Positions 61,901-64,000 of a stretch of DNA of 64,000 nt are shown here, piece by piece (within the stretch, counting starts at the first letter, position 1; each line of letters opens with the position of its first letter). The position numbers were made by a program, and so were the translations under genes. The notes beneath the pieces are model-generated. The model saw only the letters and a list, made by a program, of their open reading frames with translations. It was not told where the DNA came from and searched no databases. This stretch comes from an uncultured Bacteroidia bacterium (GTDB lineage: Bacteria > Bacteroidota > Bacteroidia > NS11-12g > UBA9320), in NCBI GenBank assembly GCA_905478335.1, contig CAJQIC010000011.1, forward strand, positions 1-64,000, read 5' to 3'.

Positions 61901-62698
61901 TTAGTTTAGGTTGTAGCCAACTTTAATCATAGAGGTAAAGTCTGTGCCTGAGTATATCGAGGTATTGGTATAATTTCGGCTTCCAAATAACCACCAGTAA
62001 GTGGTCTCTTCCTGCTCTAACTTGGTTGGGGTAGAACTCACCAAACCTACCTGAGCATGGACAGATAGCTTATTGTGTCGGTATGCATATCCTAAAACAA
62101 AACCATCGCCGGCTGACCTCGTATTTTTTAGTAACACCGATTCGTCAAATATGGAATTGCTTATAGCTAAATTTCCATACTTGGATTCTACGTGCTTAAG
62201 GCCAAAATAAATATCAGATTTGCCTTTATAAAGATGCAATAACACGGAAAAGTGCAGTGCCTTTTCGTCATATTTAACAAGCTCTCTATACATGTGAACA
62301 GCGTCAGACTCAGTTGATGGTAAATCTGAATAGCCGTATTGGGTATGGCTACCACCGAGTTGTCCTTCGACAGCAAGTTTGCCGGCTTTTAACTTGTGGA
62401 TATAAGACGTGCTTAACCCTGCTATAGCCACGTGTTCGTTTAATGTGTTACTTCTTGGACTCATGGAAGACGCATTCTGTCTGTTAAATACTGTGTATGA
62501 ACCTGTTAGGACAAGTTTTTGCGTAAGGTTAATTGATGATTCGCCAATCAAGCCCCGTCGATTATAGCCCAGATACAGAGAGGTTGTCCCAGGTTTCTGC
62601 GCAATGACGGTTGGCGTAGGGTTATAATGGTGAATCCGTTGCGCTGATGCGGTCATTTCAATAAGAATGATACAAACTGATGTGATTAACTTTTTCAT
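61901..62698 (-). CDS. Probable outer-membrane beta-barrel protein (265 aa)
   Basis: The start ATG 62698 gives MKKLITSVCIILIEMTASAQ, a signal peptide of 20 residues; an upstream frame was dropped. The rest alternates polar and non-polar residues (TTSLYLGYNRRGLIGESSINL, VAIAGLSTSYIHKL, KSDIYFGLKHVESKYG) and ends SMIKVGYNLN, so an eight- to ten-strand barrel is likely. I do not recognise a family. It is divergent from the regulator gene 62829-63827, with a 13-bp palindrome just upstream of its start. Confidence 0.68.
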   Translation of the reverse strand: MKKLITSVCIILIEMTASAQRIHHYNPTPTVIAQKPGTTSLYLGYNRRGLIGESSINLTQKLVLTGSYTVFNRQNASSMSPRSNTLNEHVAIAGLSTSYIHKLKAGKLAVEGQLGGSHTQYGYSDLPSTESDAVHMYRELVKYDEKALHFSVLLHLYKGKSDIYFGLKHVESKYGNLAISNSIFDESVLLKNTRSAGDGFVLGYAYRHNKLSVHAQVGLVSSTPTKLEQEETTYWWLFGSRNYTNTSIYSGTDFTSMIKVGYNLN

Positions 62699-62708
62699 AG
62701 TCTTAGAT

Positions 62709-62721
62709 TTTGTACTACAAA
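62709..62721. promoter_or_regulatory. 13-bp palindrome TTTGTA-C-TACAAA
   Basis: A perfect 6+1+6 palindrome, 10 nt upstream of the ATG of the barrel-like gene. A second weaker one, TTGA-AGTCGACG-TCAA, lies at 62732-62747. Both are in the 130-bp region between two divergent genes and are candidate sites for the regulator encoded next door. The half-site differs from the one found at 32726. Confidence 0.35.
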
Positions 62722-62797
62722 GCACGACGAGTTGAAGTCGACGTCAAAACGATAATTGCGAAATGGTGTACTAATTTTACGGAATATGATAATTTGT

Positions 62798-62805
62798 TAT
62801 CTTTG
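62798..62805 (+). promoter_or_regulatory. Candidate -7 box TATCTTTG
   Basis: This fits TAnnTTTG exactly and lies 23 nt before the ATG at 62829. The sequence at the -33 position (around 62774) is T-rich but has no perfect TTTG. Confidence 0.42.
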
Positions 62806-62828
62806 GAAGTATCTAAACGGACAAACTG

Positions 62829-63827
62829 ATGAAAGCTTTTTCAATTGCGCTTAAAGACCACTTATACCGAAAACATGAATCGAACACCAGTATTGCCAAA
62901 GATTTATGTGATTTATTGGGCCTGAGTAAAGACAGTGTATATAGAAGACTGCGAGGCGAGGCAAGCTTTACGTTAGATGAGGCCGTTTGTATTTCTAAAG
63001 AATACAAAATCTCCCTAGATCTGTTAATGAGTTCGCATTTCAACACGTTTGGGACGTACCGTTTTCGTCCATTGTATAAGGAAGAGCCTCAATTAAGTGA
63101 AAATGTAAAAGCCGTAACAAAACTGTTTACGTATTTAGCGAAGGAGGGTGGTGCGCTGCACTATGTTGCCGAATCCGTGCCTCTTTTTAGGCTTCTAGGC
63201 ACAAATAAACTCAAAGACTTTTCGGTGTATTACTGGAAAAAAGTAATTCTGAATTACACTTCTCATTTTGCACAAAAGTTTGACGACGCGTATTTCATTC
63301 CCAAAGAGTACCGGCTCATTGTCGAGCAGTTAACACAACAGTATTATTCCATCGATCTGACGGAAATTTGGACCAAGGAAAGTCTACAAAAGATGTTTTT
63401 CCAAATACAATACGCCGTTGAGTCTGGATTTATAGTTTCTCAAAGCATTATTGAAGAACTCTACAAAGAATTGGAAGCGCTTATAGACGAATTAGATTTG
63501 GCAGCAACATTGGGGCAAAACAAGTTTGGAAATTCGTTCACCTTATTTGATTGCGAAATTCAGCTTGAAAATAATTGTGTGTACACCACAGTGAACGACG
63601 TCAACAACTGCTTCTTAAATTTTAATAATTTCAATAACCTATCGATAGGAGATGAGATTTTTAACCAAGAGGTGGCCAGTTGGATTACCAACTTAAAAAC
63701 ACGAAGCATTCAAATATCCGGTCAAGCAGAGAAACAAAGGAATCAATTCATAGACCATCAAAAGTCTTTGCTGGATACCTCACATGAGTTTTGCTTGAAG
63801 TTTTTAAACAGAAGGGCGCAGGTGTAG
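62829..63827 (+). CDS. HTH-domain transcriptional regulator, family copy B (332 aa)
   Basis: The paralog of the protein at 45327-46319: the helix-turn-helix reads SIAKDLCDLLGLSKDSVYRRLRG with the following DEAVCISKEYKISLDLLM, and the C-terminal 250 residues match along their length (LTEIWTKE, IQYAVESGFIVSQSIIEELYKELEALI, IFNQEVASWITNLKTRSIQIS). No known sensor family was recognised. Length is 332. It lies next to a divergent barrel-like gene (61901-62698) and 51 nt before a new exported protein gene at 63879, so either or both could be its targets. Confidence 0.8.
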   Translation: MKAFSIALKDHLYRKHESNTSIAKDLCDLLGLSKDSVYRRLRGEASFTLDEAVCISKEYKISLDLLMSSHFNTFGTYRFRPLYKEEPQLSENVKAVTKLFTYLAKEGGALHYVAESVPLFRLLGTNKLKDFSVYYWKKVILNYTSHFAQKFDDAYFIPKEYRLIVEQLTQQYYSIDLTEIWTKESLQKMFFQIQYAVESGFIVSQSIIEELYKELEALIDELDLAATLGQNKFGNSFTLFDCEIQLENNCVYTTVNDVNNCFLNFNNFNNLSIGDEIFNQEVASWITNLKTRSIQISGQAEKQRNQFIDHQKSLLDTSHEFCLKFLNRRAQV

Positions 63828-63878
63828 TTGTACACAATCGGTTGACTTCCAATAGTTAGGGATTTTTTAGCATACTTT

Positions 63879-64000
63879 ATGACTTATATTTACCAAAAAA
63901 ATAATTATAAAACTAAAAACAGTCTATTTACAGGTTTGCTTACGCTTGCCTTATTTGCATGCTCATCACTTTCGCACGCACAAACGTATTCCTTAGGTAC
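63879..64000 (+). CDS. Exported protein, N-terminus only (cut by window edge)
   Basis: ATG 63879 begins MTYIYQKNNYKTKNSLFTGL and continues with LTLALFACSSLSHAQTYSLG, a basic lead, a hydrophobic core and an AHA/HAQ-type cleavage site at about residues 34-35. The remainder lies beyond the window. It could also carry a lipobox-like ACSS, so a lipoprotein is not excluded. It is 51 nt downstream of regulator copy B on the same strand. Confidence 0.6.
   Translation, partial: MTYIYQKNNYKTKNSLFTGLLTLALFACSSLSHAQTYSLG

Overview
The window comes from a member of the Bacteroidota, most likely the Flavobacteriales side of the phylum. Four signs point there: three exported proteins with type IX secretion (T9SS) sorting domains (type A at 6076-8808 and 23824-25470, type B at 18769-20706) and an orphan PorP/SprF-like protein; families largely confined to the phylum (DUF4199, DUF4173, DUF6090, the CCNLSESFE-type TonB receptor); almost no Shine-Dalgarno sequences; and several TAnnTTTG -7 promoter boxes. 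The content is chromosomal housekeeping. I see no rRNA, tRNA, CRISPR array, complete insertion sequence or prophage.

Layout. 1-5.9 kb: start of a SulP transporter, an archaemetzincin, a ChaN-like protein, a DPP-IV-type peptidase, a lipoprotein and a DUF4199 protein. 6-9 kb: a large T9SS cargo protein. 9.1-17.3 kb: one tight operon of prmA, a 1478-residue exported protein of unknown function, plsY, clpS and an ABC-F ATPase. 17.3-28.2 kb: small lipoproteins, a type-B T9SS protein, DinB, miaE, a DEAD-box helicase, an NHL-repeat T9SS protein, purC, a LuxC-like reductase and YkuK. 28.6-33.8 kb: an eight-gene minus-strand block, dominated by membrane proteins (DgkA, DUF1361, DUF4173 and others), with a winged-helix regulator and two copies of the same palindrome. 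33.9-42.2 kb: PAP2 and GT39 genes, then a five-gene minus-strand operon (MBL hydrolase, fRMsr, AtoE, a large membrane protein and a second MiaE). 42.2-50 kb: a patatin remnant, a DAACS symporter, a DUF6090 protein, an unusual HTH regulator divergent from tandem 391-residue paralogs, and SprF. 50-56 kb: cca, a PRiA4b ORF-3-like gene, miaA, a BtuF-like protein, cystathionine beta-synthase and a GT2. 56-64 kb: a sigma factor overlapping an anti-sigma/beta-barrel gene, a metal cluster (Cys-rich protein, TonB receptor, HMA protein), and a second HTH regulator divergent from a barrel-like gene.

How parts work together. tRNA modification and maturation is represented by miaA, cca and two miaE paralogs. 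The metal cluster at 58.6-61.8 kb looks like one transcription unit controlled at a 15-bp-arm inverted repeat. The two HTH regulators (45.3 and 62.8 kb) are paralogs, and each lies next to a divergent gene for a probable outer-membrane protein. 

The main unexplained structures are: five intergenic islands built from degenerate 7-8 bp repeats, four of them between convergent genes, three sharing a conserved core; an ACTTTG-N5-CAAAGT palindrome present twice around the winged-helix gene; a sigma factor with no ATG, GTG or TTG upstream of its region 2; and a pair of head-to-head overlapping reading frames at 42.8 kb. Start codons were reassigned where a track-like longest frame began at an upstream TTG or GTG, and each such decision is stated in the entry.
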